Source: Porphyromonas levii DSM 23370
GTDB lineage: Bacteria; Bacteroidota; Bacteroidia; Bacteroidales; Porphyromonadaceae
Length of the DNA: 64,000 nucleotides
Direction of reading: 5' to 3'
Assembly (NCBI RefSeq): GCF_000379925.1
Contig: NZ_KB904239.1
Span: forward strand, 1,605-65,604
The notes beneath the pieces are model-generated. The model saw only the letters and a program-made list of their open reading frames with translations, was not told where the DNA came from and did not search any database. The position numbers and the translations under genes were made by a program. Of the stretch, positions 17,417 to 27,017 are shown one piece after another; the stretch's first letter is position 1; every line of letters begins with the position of its first letter.

Positions 17417-17506
17417 ATGCCAAGCGGAAAGAAGAGAAAGCGCCATAAGATGGCCACGCACAAGCGTAAGAAGAGACTGCGTAAGAACCGCCATAAGAAG
17501 AAGTAA
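17417..17506 (+). CDS. 29-aa AURKAIP1/COX24 (mS38-like) basic peptide
   Basis: ATG CCA AGC GGA opens a 29-codon frame ending TAA at 17504-17506. The peptide is almost entirely Lys, Arg and His, with the pattern KKRKRHKMATHKRKKRLRKN. It matches the AURKAIP1/COX24 domain, which in mitochondria is ribosomal protein mS38, and short homologues are annotated in Bacteroidota. It is probably a small-subunit ribosome-associated peptide. The gene lies between hup and rng. Confidence 0.8.
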   Translation: MPSGKKRKRHKMATHKRKKRLRKNRHKKK

Positions 17507-17539
17507 TAACACTTTTGAATATGGTGTGACTCCAGCATG

Positions 17540-17660
17540 AGTACCCAACTGGGCATAGATTGGTGGCTATGAAGCTACAACAGGCATGCTAAGAAAGCAT
17601 AAGCTCTTGGAGAGGTTGCCGCCTACTTGTATTAGGTACAGCGACGACTCCAAGGGCTTA
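17540..17660 (+). ncRNA. Structured leader RNA before rng
   Basis: The 225-nt gap between the 29-aa peptide gene and the RNase G start contains a series of hairpins. They are CCC/GGG near 17544-17553, GTGGCT/AGCTAC at 17563-17578, ATGCT/AGCAT at 17586-17600, and a long one whose 12-bp outer stem pairs 17601-17612 with 17648-17659. The long one has an inner CCTA/TAGG stem. E. coli rne is autoregulated through a structured 5' leader, so an analogous role for rng is plausible. No known riboswitch is recognised. Confidence 0.5.
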
Positions 17661-17731
17661 TCTGCTTTATTGGGGAAAGGGAATATACTGGAGAACTGAA
17701 GTTTATTAATTTATTATTTACCAAAACTCGC

Positions 17732-19393
17732 GTGAAAAGTGAACTAATCATAGATGTTAGACCTAAGGAGGTCTCCATTGCTGTCCTGGAGGATAAGCGA
17801 CTGGTGGAGCTCCAGAGGGAGAAGCAAAATATTGCTTACTCCGTGGGCGACATCTACCTCGGCAGGGTGAAGAAGATCATGCCAGGTCTGAATGCGGCTT
17901 TCGTAGATATCGGGCACAAGAAGGAGGCTTTTCTCCATTACCGTGATCTAGGAGCTAGCTTCAGGACTGCAAAGATCTTTATCCAGGCACAGAGGAAGTA
18001 TGGCAAGGGCTTTTCTCCCGAGAGGGTAAGGTTGGAAAAGGAGATTGACAAGGCTGGGGCTATCGCAGATATGCTTCAGCAGGGTGATGAGCTGATGGTG
18101 CAGATTACCAAAGAGGCAATTTCGACCAAGGGACCAAGAGTTTCTTCGGAGCTGTCGTTTGCGGGTCGATACCTCGTGCTTATCCCATTTGCCGACAAGG
18201 TGTCGGTCTCACAAAAGATAAGAGCAGCTGAGGAGAGGCAAAGGCTCAAGCAATTAATCCTCAGTATTAAGCCCACCAATGTATCCGTAATAGTAAGGAC
18301 ATCGGCTGAGGGCGTAAAGGTGGCAGAGCTTGACCACGAATTGCGTTCGCTTGTCAAGAAATGGCAGACTACGGTAGAGAACTTAGGTAAAGAACCAGAG
18401 CAGGAGCAACCCAAGGGCAAGAAGGGGAAGCAGAATAATAAGCCTGCAGTGTGGATGCTACATCAGGAGAGCACTCGCCTTCTGAGTCTATTGAGGGATA
18501 CCTATAGCTCGTCATTTAAGGAGATATGGATCAATGACAAATCGCTCGTACAAGAGACAGCTGATTACATTGATCTAATCGATCCAGGGCACGGTAATAT
18601 CGTAAAGCTCTATGAGGGACAGAAGCCCATCTTTGATTACTATGAGGTAAGCCGACAAATCAAGCATCTATTTGGTAAGACTGTTACTTACAAGAGTGGA
18701 GCATACCTTGTGATAGAGCAGACAGAGGCGATGCATGTAGTCGATGTAAATAGTGGCAATCGCTCTCGAGGTTCTAAAGAACAGGAAGAGACTGCGGTAG
18801 ATGTCAATCTCTCTGCAGCAGAGGAGATTGCTCGTCAGATGAGGCTGCGAGACCTAGGTGGTATCATTATTATCGACTTTATCGATATGGCTCAAGCCGC
18901 CAATAGGCAGAAGCTATTTGAGCATATGAATGAGTACATGCGAAATGATCGTGCAAAGCATACTATTTTGCCTATTACTAAGTTTGGTCTGATGCAGATT
19001 ACACGACAGCGTGTGCGCCAAGCTACAAAGATTGAGACAGAGGAGGTATGCCCTACCTGCCATGGTAAGGGACAAGTACAGCCCACTATTTTCTTTACCG
19101 ATCAGGTAGAAGAGATGGTGCGTAAGCTGGCTAATGAAGAGAAGATCAATAAGTTTGCCCTCCATCTCCATCCATATGTGGCTGCCTATCTTACTAAGAA
19201 AAAAGGTTTCCTAGGTGGGTCGATACTCACATCATGGCGTTCGAAGTACGGCAAGGGTATTAATGTGATACCTGATGAGTCATTGGGGATGCTTGATTAT
19301 GAGTTCTACGACTCTGATAAAAACGAACTCTCTTATCTCCTTGAGCCTGAGGATGACAATGAGAGAGAGGACAAAGAGGATTTAGGAAAATAG
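17732..19393 (+). CDS. rng: Ribonuclease G (RNase E/G family)
   Basis: The 553-aa endoribonuclease starts with GTG, chosen because MKSELIIDV aligns with family N-termini. An S1-like RNA-binding domain (about 38-125, DIYLGRVKKIMPGLNAAFVD) precedes the catalytic DNase I-like domain. D338 and N340 (DVNSG) and D382 (IIDFIDM) correspond to the Mg2+-binding residues, and C440/C443 (CPTCHG) form half of the zinc link between subunits. The long scaffold tail of RNase E is absent. A short Lys/Gln-rich insert occurs near 222-240. The enzyme matures rRNA and initiates mRNA decay. Confidence 0.93.
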   Translation: MKSELIIDVRPKEVSIAVLEDKRLVELQREKQNIAYSVGDIYLGRVKKIMPGLNAAFVDIGHKKEAFLHYRDLGASFRTAKIFIQAQRKYGKGFSPERVRLEKEIDKAGAIADMLQQGDELMVQITKEAISTKGPRVSSELSFAGRYLVLIPFADKVSVSQKIRAAEERQRLKQLILSIKPTNVSVIVRTSAEGVKVAELDHELRSLVKKWQTTVENLGKEPEQEQPKGKKGKQNNKPAVWMLHQESTRLLSLLRDTYSSSFKEIWINDKSLVQETADYIDLIDPGHGNIVKLYEGQKPIFDYYEVSRQIKHLFGKTVTYKSGAYLVIEQTEAMHVVDVNSGNRSRGSKEQEETAVDVNLSAAEEIARQMRLRDLGGIIIIDFIDMAQAANRQKLFEHMNEYMRNDRAKHTILPITKFGLMQITRQRVRQATKIETEEVCPTCHGKGQVQPTIFFTDQVEEMVRKLANEEKINKFALHLHPYVAAYLTKKKGFLGGSILTSWRSKYGKGINVIPDESLGMLDYEFYDSDKNELSYLLEPEDDNEREDKEDLGK

Positions 19394-19448
19394 ATAATTA
19401 TCGCTTTTCCAACCTTCTCCCATAGGGAGAATTTAAGCGTAACTACTC

Positions 19449-19486
19449 GAAGTGGAGCTATCGGAGATCACCGACAGTTCCACTTC
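19449..19486 (+). terminator. Terminator after rng
   Basis: GAAGTGGA at 19449 pairs with TCCACTTC ending at 19486, with inner pairing CGG/CCG, followed by TTCTTGATATT. It lies 56 nt after the rng stop. Confidence 0.75.
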
Positions 19487-19501
19487 TTCTTGATATTGTG
19501 C

Positions 19502-19531
19502 TTGGTTGCTGATGCTCTTTTTGTACCTTTG
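19502..19531 (+). promoter_or_regulatory. Promoter of nhaD
   Basis: TTG at 19502-19504 and TACCTTTG at 19524-19531 are 19 bp apart, the ideal spacing. This rules out the longer nhaD frame that would begin inside the promoter. Confidence 0.75.
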
Positions 19532-19562
19532 CGGCTCTAAATTACAATTAATACTGTTGGTT

Positions 19563-20951
19563 ATGACTTTTATATTAATGCCAATTGTTTTTGTGCTAGG
19601 TGTTATAGGTATCGCTTTTGAGGATAAACTGCATATCAATAAGAGCGCAATAGCGCTTCTTATGTGCGTTATTCTTTGGGGGCTGCTTATTGTAACTTAC
19701 CATGGGAATTATTCTAACGAACTCTTTCGTACTTTCCTAGAGCACAATCCTGCTCTTGCCGATGCCTCTCGGATAGATAAGGCTCAGGCTTATGTTGCAG
19801 AGTCTCTTAACATCCACTTGGGCGATGTGGCGGGGACTTTGTTTTTTGTCCTTTGCTCCATGCTTATTGTTAATACCGTAGACCGATATGGAGGATTCAA
19901 AGAGATTGCTGCGAAGCTTGCTACAGCCAATAAGCGTAGGCTTATATGGCATATTGGTTTTCTTGCCTTTTTCTTCTCAGCTCTCTTGGATAATCTTGCA
20001 GCTGCCATTGTGGTTATTGCTATTATTCGAAAACTGGTGCGGGATAAGACAGATCGCATGAAGTATGCTTGTATTTCTGTAATCGCGTGTAATGCAGGAG
20101 GCTCTTGGAGCCCAATCGGTGACGTGACCACATTGCTCCTTTGGCAGAGCGGATATATCACTCCTTTTGTACAGATTAGTCGTCTGTTTATTCCAGCTTT
20201 AGTCAATCTACTAGTCCCTCTTACTATTAGTCACTTCTGGTTGTTTAGAAAAGGTGATCAGCTACGTCAAGTGACTCCTCCTCTCTTTGCCAATAAGCAC
20301 AAAGTAGAATTGCCAGGCACTACTCGAGTAACCGTCTTTATTATTGGGTTCTTGTCGCTCGTTATGGTGCCAGTCTATGAAGTGCTATTTGGTATACCAG
20401 CATATATGGGAGCTATCATTGGTCTAATCATCCTCTGGATCTACACCGATCGGATGCAGCTTCGTTTGGAGAATGCAGAGGATCTAAAGGTAGTTCACTT
20501 GCTCAAGGATGCCGATCTCTCTTCTCTCTTCTACTTCCTCGGGGTGCTTATGTCTGTGGCAGCTCTTATCACTGGAGGGCAATTGGCAGTAGCTGGTGGG
20601 TATTTAGAGCGAGTTACTGATCTATCAGGAAACCAATTTGCTGATACTTCATTTCTCGCTGCTATCTTAGGTGTACTGAGTTCCGCAGTAGATAATGTGG
20701 CTCTTGTCGCCGCTACGATGGGTATGTTTCCTGCTGGATATAATGCCGCTATGGTCGTGGATGGCTCATTTTGGCTCTTCCTTGCTTATGCAGCGGTCAC
20801 GGGTGGTAGTTTGCTGATTATCGGTTCTGCTACTGGAGTTACTGTAATGGGACTAGAGGGCGTGACCTTTGGCTATTATCTAAAACGCTTTTCCGGTCTC
20901 GCTCTGGTTGGCTACATAGCAGGGGCTATGGTCGCTTTGATGTTAGTGTGA
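19563..20951 (+). CDS. nhaD: NhaD-type Na+/H+ antiporter
   Basis: The 462-aa inner-membrane protein has about 11-12 hydrophobic segments and fits the NhaD branch of the ion transporter superfamily. Signatures are LDNLAAAIVVIAIIRKLV, CNAGGSWSPIGDVTTLLLW and, in the second half, SSAVDNVALVAATMGM. It exports Na+ in exchange for H+. I use the ATG at 19563 because an upstream in-frame ATG at 19506 lies inside a strong promoter. A terminator follows at 20994-21039. Confidence 0.9.
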   Translation: MTFILMPIVFVLGVIGIAFEDKLHINKSAIALLMCVILWGLLIVTYHGNYSNELFRTFLEHNPALADASRIDKAQAYVAESLNIHLGDVAGTLFFVLCSMLIVNTVDRYGGFKEIAAKLATANKRRLIWHIGFLAFFFSALLDNLAAAIVVIAIIRKLVRDKTDRMKYACISVIACNAGGSWSPIGDVTTLLLWQSGYITPFVQISRLFIPALVNLLVPLTISHFWLFRKGDQLRQVTPPLFANKHKVELPGTTRVTVFIIGFLSLVMVPVYEVLFGIPAYMGAIIGLIILWIYTDRMQLRLENAEDLKVVHLLKDADLSSLFYFLGVLMSVAALITGGQLAVAGGYLERVTDLSGNQFADTSFLAAILGVLSSAVDNVALVAATMGMFPAGYNAAMVVDGSFWLFLAYAAVTGGSLLIIGSATGVTVMGLEGVTFGYYLKRFSGLALVGYIAGAMVALMLV

Positions 20952-20993
20952 AGCAGATTAGTCTAGGGAGAATACGATACATTTAGGTCACTT

Positions 20994-21039
20994 ATTACTT
21001 CTCAATAGCGACGTTGATACATCTCTATTGAGGAGTAAT
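20994..21039 (+). terminator. Hairpin after nhaD
   Basis: Arms of 15 bp (ATTACTTCTCAATAG and CTATTGAGGAGTAAT) pair with one G-T wobble. The T-run is poor, so termination strength is uncertain. Confidence 0.6.
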
Positions 21040-21127
21040 TGCTTATATCGTGATTACAAATTTGATAATCACCTATTTCCACTCGTTATTTGTGCCAAAA
21101 AGTGTAGGATAGGTGGGGATAAATTTG

Positions 21128-21135
21128 TAATTTTG
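21128..21135 (+). promoter_or_regulatory. -7 box for ftsAZ
   Basis: TAATTTTG matches TAnnTTTG 61 nt before the ftsA ATG. A second exact match, TAGCTTTG at 21168-21175, is only 21 nt before it. Either or both may serve. Confidence 0.5.
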
Positions 21136-21196
21136 TGGGAATTATAGTGCTCGGCTATTGGGAGAGGTAGCTTTGTGGTAGTTGGATATATAATTG

Positions 21197-22699
21197 ATGA
21201 TGGATAGCAAGGATAAGAAAATGGTGGTAGCGGTGCTAGACTTCGGTAGTAGTGCTATCAAGTTGGCTGTTGCAGAGAAGGAGCTGTCGGGAGACTCAAA
21301 GATTCCAAGAGATAGATTCAAGGTGATTTATCTTGATACAGAGCCCTCTGAAGGTGCTGTGCAGCGTGGCGTAGTATTTAATCTCTCTGAGACTTCTGAG
21401 AAGGTGCGTAACCTATTGGTGCGTGCCGAGGAGGAGATAGGGGTTAAGATTACCAATGTGCATGCTAATATTTCAGGTCAGGGTTTGCACTCGCTTCTGG
21501 CAAAGATGTCGGAGGAGTATTCATCACCTCACGAGATAACTGATGAGGATATTCGGAATATCTGGAGTGCTCTGGACGAGGAACCAGGTAAGCTTTATCT
21601 CTATTCTGATCCTGCTTTTGCTCGTTTCGTAGTCAATGGTAGTGTTGTGCAGCGTCCAGTGGGTGTTAAGGCTATGAAACTGGAGATGAGTATTCAGGCT
21701 GTAGTGACAGAGTCTTTTGTAGGAGACAACGTGGAGGAAGTCGTATCAGGAAAGCTAGGGCTTGGATTACCTCCTTTTCTTGTAGGCGCTATTGAACTTA
21801 GCAAGAGAGCTCTTACGCCAGAACAAAAGAGGATAGGTTCGGCTATGATAGACTTCGGTGCAGAGACTACTACTGTTTGTTACTTCAATCACGGAGTACT
21901 AGAGTCACTAAGAGTGCTACCGATGGGTGGTAATCAATTGACATATGACCTTACATCACTGGATATTAGTCCTGAGGAAGCGGAGCGCATCAAGCTTACT
22001 AGTGGTTCGCTTACATTGGATACCAGCGATAAAGAGGAGCTAACGGTTAAGGCTCCAGATATGCGTACGGATAAGAGGGTTTCTCGCTATAAGGTCAACC
22101 AGTTTATCGAGGCGCGCACACGAGAGATTATTGATAATGTAAAGGCTATTATCGCTCGTGCAAAGGGCGCCGATGACGATTATAGACTGCCTGGAGGTAT
22201 TGTTATTACGGGTGGTGCTTCTCGACTTGCAGGACTTGTAGAGTATGTTAAGGAACAGTTCGGAGGAGAATTGAGTGTAAAGCAGGTAGGAACAGGTTTC
22301 TTTCCTGATGCTAATAATGAGGAGCTTATCAATAATCCCGAGTTCCATTCTGTCTATGCACTATTATACCAAGCCGATGAGGATGCAACATTGGCTGTGG
22401 AGGTAGAACGACCTGCCCATGTGACTCAGCCAGAGACGCCAATTGTAGTTACACCGGTCGAGACTGAAAACAATGAAAAGGCTCCTACTGTTATAGAAAC
22501 TGCTACTCTATTCGACGAAGAGGAGATGGAGGAGATGATAGAGGATGAAACTCCAGTAAAAGAGGTTCTGCCTACACCGAAGAAGACAAAGAAGAAAGCT
22601 GCAAGGAAGGGTAGCTTTTGGGGGTCTATTGGTAAGGGGATAACAGACCTCTTTGCAATGCAAGGTGATGAGTCACAACTGTCTGATGATGAGGATTGA
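21197..22699 (+). CDS. ftsA: Cell division protein FtsA
   Basis: The 500-aa actin-like ATPase anchors FtsZ at the division site. Features are the phosphate-1 motif VAVLDFGSSAIKLAV at the N-terminus, MIDFGAETTTV as phosphate-2, and GIVITGGASRLAGL as the adenosine motif. The C-terminal third is longer than in E. coli FtsA (420 aa). It is acidic (EEEMEEMIEDE), then Lys-rich, and ends near GSFWGSIGKGITDLFAM, a plausible membrane-binding amphipathic helix. I start at ATG 21197; TTG 21194 and ATG 21200 are alternatives. ftsZ follows 11 bp after the stop. No other dcw genes are adjacent; nhaD lies upstream. Confidence 0.94.
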   Translation: MMDSKDKKMVVAVLDFGSSAIKLAVAEKELSGDSKIPRDRFKVIYLDTEPSEGAVQRGVVFNLSETSEKVRNLLVRAEEEIGVKITNVHANISGQGLHSLLAKMSEEYSSPHEITDEDIRNIWSALDEEPGKLYLYSDPAFARFVVNGSVVQRPVGVKAMKLEMSIQAVVTESFVGDNVEEVVSGKLGLGLPPFLVGAIELSKRALTPEQKRIGSAMIDFGAETTTVCYFNHGVLESLRVLPMGGNQLTYDLTSLDISPEEAERIKLTSGSLTLDTSDKEELTVKAPDMRTDKRVSRYKVNQFIEARTREIIDNVKAIIARAKGADDDYRLPGGIVITGGASRLAGLVEYVKEQFGGELSVKQVGTGFFPDANNEELINNPEFHSVYALLYQADEDATLAVEVERPAHVTQPETPIVVTPVETENNEKAPTVIETATLFDEEEMEEMIEDETPVKEVLPTPKKTKKKAARKGSFWGSIGKGITDLFAMQGDESQLSDDED

Positions 22700-22710
22700 T
22701 AGAGGAGAAT

Positions 22711-24069
22711 ATGATGGGAGATTTTGTAGAAGGCGTATTGCCAATAAAGGATAAAGCTAAGAACCAGCGTACAATCATCAAGGTAATTGGCGTAGGTGGC
22801 GGTGGTGGCAATGCTGTGAACTATATGTATAAGCAGGATGTGGAGAATGTCTCCTATTTGCTCTGTAATACCGACCAGCAGCATCTCAATGCCTGTGATG
22901 TGCCTCATACTATATGCCTCGGAGAAAAGACAACTAAAGGTCTTGGTGCTGGCAATAATCCTCGTCTAGCACATGATGCTGCCGAAGAAAGCGAGCAAAA
23001 GGTGCGTGAAGCACTTAGCGATGGTACTGAGATGGTCTTTATTACGGCTGGTATGGGAGGTGGCACAGGTACGGGAGCAGCTCCTGTAATTGCTCGCATC
23101 GCTAAGAGTATGGGTATCCTTACGGTAGGTATCGTGACAATTCCCTTCCTGTTTGAGGGACGTAGTAAGATTCTTCAGGCTATCGATGGCGTAGAGGAGC
23201 TTAAGAAGAATGTAGATGCCATACTTGTGGTCAATAACGAGTTGTTGAATAAGATTTATCCCGACTTAAGGATGACTGAGGGCTTTCGTAAGGCAGATGA
23301 GACACTTACCACGAGTACCCGTTCTATCTCTGAGATGATTACTATTCCTGGTATCGTGAACCTCGACTTTAATGATGTTAAGACTACTTTGGAGTCGGGC
23401 GGGGTATCGATTATTACTCGCGGCTTCGCTAGCGAGGAGGAAGGTCTCAAAAAGGCGATGCAAGAGGCTCTAGACTCTCCACTTCTCAATACTTCTAACT
23501 TTAGCCAGGCTACTAGGTTGCTGATACAAGTGACCTATAAACATGATCATGAGCCAACGACCAAGATGGCGGAGGAGCTCAAGGATATGACTGCCAAGGT
23601 GACGACTAAGTTCGACTTTATCTGGGGTATGAGTGAGCGTAATGATGATACGATGGAGAATGACCTGGGCTTCATATTGCTTGCTTCAGGCTTCGACGAT
23701 AGTGTCATGATTGCAGATGAATATCAGGATGAGATACCTCGTAGAAGCAAAGAGGAGGAGGAGAAGACGATTGGTAATTACTACGGTAGTGACCTATCGC
23801 AAGCTAATACTTACAAGGAGTATGAGACTGTGATCTTCACTGACGAACTGATGGTCAATAATGGTTTTATCTCACTTGTTAATCAGCGCCCTACACTTAC
23901 CCGCTCTAAGGAGCAGCTTGAGACTATCAAGCAGTTCCTTGATGGGGATAATGGATTTGGTAATTGGAGTGCACAACCAGTAATCTCCTATCCAAGGGAG
24001 AATAAGCCTGTAACAAAGTCAAATACTGGTGCTACTACCGGTGGAGTAATTAAGTTTGGTGACGATTAA
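22711..24069 (+). CDS. ftsZ: Cell division protein FtsZ
   Basis: The 452-aa tubulin-like GTPase forms the Z ring. It carries KVIGVGGGGGNAVNYM for nucleotide binding, the tubulin signature GGGTGTGAAPVIA, and TIPFLFEG. The C-terminal linker (about 330 onward) contains acidic patches and ends GGVIKFGDD. The last residues would be the FtsA-binding peptide, though they differ from the E. coli consensus. I chose ATG 22711, which is preceded by GAGGAG, an uncommon good Shine-Dalgarno for this genome. The longer TTG start overlaps ftsA. GatB/YqeY follows after 12 bp. Confidence 0.95.
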   Translation: MMGDFVEGVLPIKDKAKNQRTIIKVIGVGGGGGNAVNYMYKQDVENVSYLLCNTDQQHLNACDVPHTICLGEKTTKGLGAGNNPRLAHDAAEESEQKVREALSDGTEMVFITAGMGGGTGTGAAPVIARIAKSMGILTVGIVTIPFLFEGRSKILQAIDGVEELKKNVDAILVVNNELLNKIYPDLRMTEGFRKADETLTTSTRSISEMITIPGIVNLDFNDVKTTLESGGVSIITRGFASEEEGLKKAMQEALDSPLLNTSNFSQATRLLIQVTYKHDHEPTTKMAEELKDMTAKVTTKFDFIWGMSERNDDTMENDLGFILLASGFDDSVMIADEYQDEIPRRSKEEEEKTIGNYYGSDLSQANTYKEYETVIFTDELMVNNGFISLVNQRPTLTRSKEQLETIKQFLDGDNGFGNWSAQPVISYPRENKPVTKSNTGATTGGVIKFGDD

Positions 24070-24081
24070 ATAATAGAATAT

Positions 24082-24531
24082 ATGGGACTTGTAGAACAAG
24101 TAAACGAAGGAATTAAGCAGGCAATGCTGAGCCGTGACAAGGTAAGACTAGAGGCTCTGCGTGCTATGAAGAAAGAGTTTCTCGAGGCAATGACTGCCAA
24201 AGGTGCCACGCATGAGCTAGGTGACGATCAAGCACTTAAGATTGTGGCTAAGCTGGTGAAGCAGAGAGAGGAGAGCGCTAGTCTCTATCGCGATGCTGAC
24301 CGATTAGAACTTGCCGAAGCAGAGGAAGCAGAGGCAGAAGTATTTAAGGGGTTCCTCCCCGCACAGCTCTCCGAGTCTGAGATAGAGGAAAAAGTAAAAG
24401 AGATTATTGCACGTCTTGGTGTAACCGATATCAAGGGAATGGGTCAGGTCATGGGCGCTGCTACAAAGGAGTTAGGAGCTTCGGCAGAGGGTAAGGTAAT
24501 CTCACAAATAGTAAAGAAGCTATTATCATAA
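24082..24531 (+). CDS. GatB/YqeY domain protein
   Basis: The 149-aa helical protein matches the stand-alone YqeY family, which shares the tRNA-binding tail domain of GatB amidotransferase subunits. Motifs are RDKVRLEALRAMKKEF and the C-terminal GMGQVMGAATKELG. Its cellular role is not established; tRNA binding is inferred from the fold. It lies between ftsZ (12 bp) and pnp (42 bp), probably in one transcript. Confidence 0.88.
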   Translation: MGLVEQVNEGIKQAMLSRDKVRLEALRAMKKEFLEAMTAKGATHELGDDQALKIVAKLVKQREESASLYRDADRLELAEAEEAEAEVFKGFLPAQLSESEIEEKVKEIIARLGVTDIKGMGQVMGAATKELGASAEGKVISQIVKKLLS

Positions 24532-24573
24532 GCGAGACATATTATAAGCTGTTTTATATAGACGTTTTTTATC

Positions 24574-26790
24574 ATGAATGTAATCACTAAGACCATCACA
24601 ATGGGTGATGGACGCACCATTACAATTGAGACTGGCAAGCTAGCTAAGCAAGCCGATGGTGCCGTAACTGTTCGCATGGGCAACACCGTATTGTTGGCAA
24701 CGGTTACTGCTGCACAGGATGCTAATCCTGGGGTAGATTTTATGCCTCTTCAGGTAGAGTATAAGGAGAAGTTCTCCGCTATTGGTCGTTTCCCTGGAGG
24801 TTTTACTCGTCGAGAGGGTAGGGCTTCCGACTATGAGATTTTGATTTGTCGTTTGGTAGATAGGGCACTCCGTCCACTATTCCCAGAGGATTACCACGCC
24901 GAGGTATTTGTTAATATCATCCTCTTTAGTGGAGACGAGAATGAGCTTCCTGATCAGTTAGCTGGTTTGGCAGCTTCAGCCGCACTCGCAGTGAGTACCG
25001 TGCCTTTCCAAGGACCTATCTCTGAGGTGCGTGTGATTAGGCTTGATGGTAAATTCATAGTAAATCCTTCTAAGGAGCAACTCGATAGAGCTGATCTGGA
25101 TCTAATGGTGGCAGCCACACTGGACAACATCATGATGGTCGAGGGTGAGATGAAAGAGGTTCAGGAGGCAGATATGCTCGAGGCTATCAAGATTGCTCAC
25201 GAGGCTATCAAGGAGCAGTGCCAGGTTCAGATCGACTTGATGAATGAGTGTGGTACTAACGAGAAGCGTACCTACAGCCACGAAGATAACGACGAAGAGC
25301 TAAGGAATAAGGTACATGAGTTCTGCTACGATAAGGCATACGCTGTAGCAACTTCAGGTACTTCTAAGCACGAGCGTACCGATGCTTTCGCGCAGATTGT
25401 AGCAGACTTCAAGGCTCAGTTTACTGAGGAAGAGTTAGCTGAGAAAGAGGGTATGATTAACCGTTACTACCATGCTGTAGAGAAAGAGGCAATGCGCCGT
25501 ATGATTCTAGACGAAGGCAAGCGCCTTGATGGTCGTGATACCAAGACCATCCGTCCAATTTGGTGTGAAGTGGACGCACTACCAGCACCTCATGGTTCAT
25601 CTATCTTTACCCGTGGAGAGACACAGGCTCTAGCAACTGTTACCCTAGGTACTAAGAGCGATGAGAAGCTTGTCGATGATGTTCTTAATTATGGAAAGGA
25701 TCGTTTCCTACTCCACTATAACTTCCCACCATTCTCTACGGGGGAGGCACGCCCACAGCGTGGTGTAGGTCGTCGTGAGATTGGTCATGGTAACCTTGCA
25801 CAGCGTGCACTCAAGGCAGTAATTCCTGCCGACTATCCATACGTTATCCGTATCGTTAGTGATATCTTAGAGAGTAATGGCTCATCATCAATGGCAACTG
25901 TATGTGCTGGAACCCTTGCACTTATGGATGCAGGTGTGAAGATTGAGAAGCCAGTGAGCGGTATCGCTATGGGTCTGATCTCAGAGAATAAGGGTCAGAA
26001 CTATGCTATCCTCTCCGATATCCTAGGAGACGAGGATCACCTTGGTGATATGGACTTCAAGGTAACTGGTACTCGTGATGGAATCACTGCTACTCAGATG
26101 GATATCAAGGTAGATGGTCTTAGCTATGAGATTCTGGAGAATGCATTGGCTCAGGCTAAGGCAGGACGTATGCATATCCTCGATAAGATTACCTCAACAA
26201 TTGCTGAGCCACGTGCCGACTTCAAGCCTCAGACTCCTCGTATCGTGACTATGCGTATACCTAAGGAGTTTATTGGAGCTGTCATTGGTCCTGGTGGTAA
26301 GATTATCCAGAGCATACAGGAGGAGAGTGGCGCTAGTGTAAATATCGAGGAGGTAGACAATGTAGGTCTCATCGAGATTGCCGCTGCAGGTAAGGCTCCT
26401 ATCGATAAGGCACTTGAGATGATCAATGCTATCGTAGTTATTCCAGAGGTTGGTAAGGTATACGAGGGTAAGGTAAAGAGCGTTATGCCTTACGGTGCTT
26501 TCGTTGAGTTCTTGCCTGGCAAGGAAGGTCTACTTCATATCTCTGAGTGGGATTGGAAGCGCTTCGACACCATCGAGGAGACAGGTGTAGAGGAAGGTCA
26601 GAAGCTCAATGTAGTACTTCTTGAGATTGATCCAAAGACAGGCAAGTTCCGTCTCTCTCGTAAGTCTCTCTTGGAGAAGCCAGAGGGGTGGGTAGACCGT
26701 CCAGAGCGCCCTCGCAACGATCGTCCTCGTAATGACCGTCCACGTGGCGACCGTGGTGATCGTAACAATAACCATCGCAACAACGACTAA
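24574..26790 (+). CDS. pnp: Polyribonucleotide nucleotidyltransferase (PNPase)
   Basis: The 738-aa phosphorolytic 3'-5' exoribonuclease has two RNase PH domains (about 1-220 and 310-545), a KH domain (about 555-615, [13 protein letters not shown]) and an S1 domain (about 625-695, [20 protein letters not shown]). The second RNase PH domain carries [23 protein letters not shown]. After S1 there is an Arg/Asn/Asp-rich tail with repeats of RPRNDRP and RGDRGDR, not part of the catalytic enzyme. It works in mRNA decay with RNase G and helicases. A terminator follows. Confidence 0.96.
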   Translation: MNVITKTITMGDGRTITIETGKLAKQADGAVTVRMGNTVLLATVTAAQDANPGVDFMPLQVEYKEKFSAIGRFPGGFTRREGRASDYEILICRLVDRALRPLFPEDYHAEVFVNIILFSGDENELPDQLAGLAASAALAVSTVPFQGPISEVRVIRLDGKFIVNPSKEQLDRADLDLMVAATLDNIMMVEGEMKEVQEADMLEAIKIAHEAIKEQCQVQIDLMNECGTNEKRTYSHEDNDEELRNKVHEFCYDKAYAVATSGTSKHERTDAFAQIVADFKAQFTEEELAEKEGMINRYYHAVEKEAMRRMILDEGKRLDGRDTKTIRPIWCEVDALPAPHGSSIFTRGETQALATVTLGTKSDEKLVDDVLNYGKDRFLLHYNFPPFSTGEARPQRGVGRREIGHGNLAQRALKAVIPADYPYVIRIVSDILESNGSSSMATVCAGTLALMDAGVKIEKPVSGIAMGLISENKGQNYAILSDILGDEDHLGDMDFKVTGTRDGITATQMDIKVDGLSYEILENALAQAKAGRMHILDKITSTIAEPRADFKPQTPRIVTMRIPKEFIGAVIGPGGKIIQSIQEESGASVNIEEVDNVGLIEIAAAGKAPIDKALEMINAIVVIPEVGKVYEGKVKSVMPYGAFVEFLPGKEGLLHISEWDWKRFDTIEETGVEEGQKLNVVLLEIDPKTGKFRLSRKSLLEKPEGWVDRPERPRNDRPRNDRPRGDRGDRNNNHRNND

Positions 26791-26812
26791 TCGTCTTCCA
26801 TATAAACTTAAT

Positions 26813-26851
26813 GAGTGATTATTTGTAGGTTTAGAGACCTCATAATCACTC
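26813..26851 (+). terminator. Terminator after pnp
   Basis: GAGTGATTAT and ATAATCACTC form perfect 10-bp arms with an inner GGT/ACC pairing, 23 nt after the pnp stop. The T-rich tail is weak. Confidence 0.7.
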
Positions 26852-26961
26852 TAAGTATTTGAGATATCTTCGCTATAGAGGGCTTTTGTCTCCTCTGTAG
26901 TGGAGATTTTATTGATACTCAAGTAGAACGGATGATAATGCTCTCTCCTAAAAATATTTAG

Positions 26962-26969
26962 TAACTTTG
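26962..26969 (+). promoter_or_regulatory. -7 box for the GH20 gene
   Basis: TAACTTTG matches TAnnTTTG, 49 nt before the ATG at 27018. Confidence 0.6.
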
Positions 26970-27017
26970 TGATGGGTAAGAGTGTAACTAATAATCAACA
27001 TTAAATATAGTTTTGAT

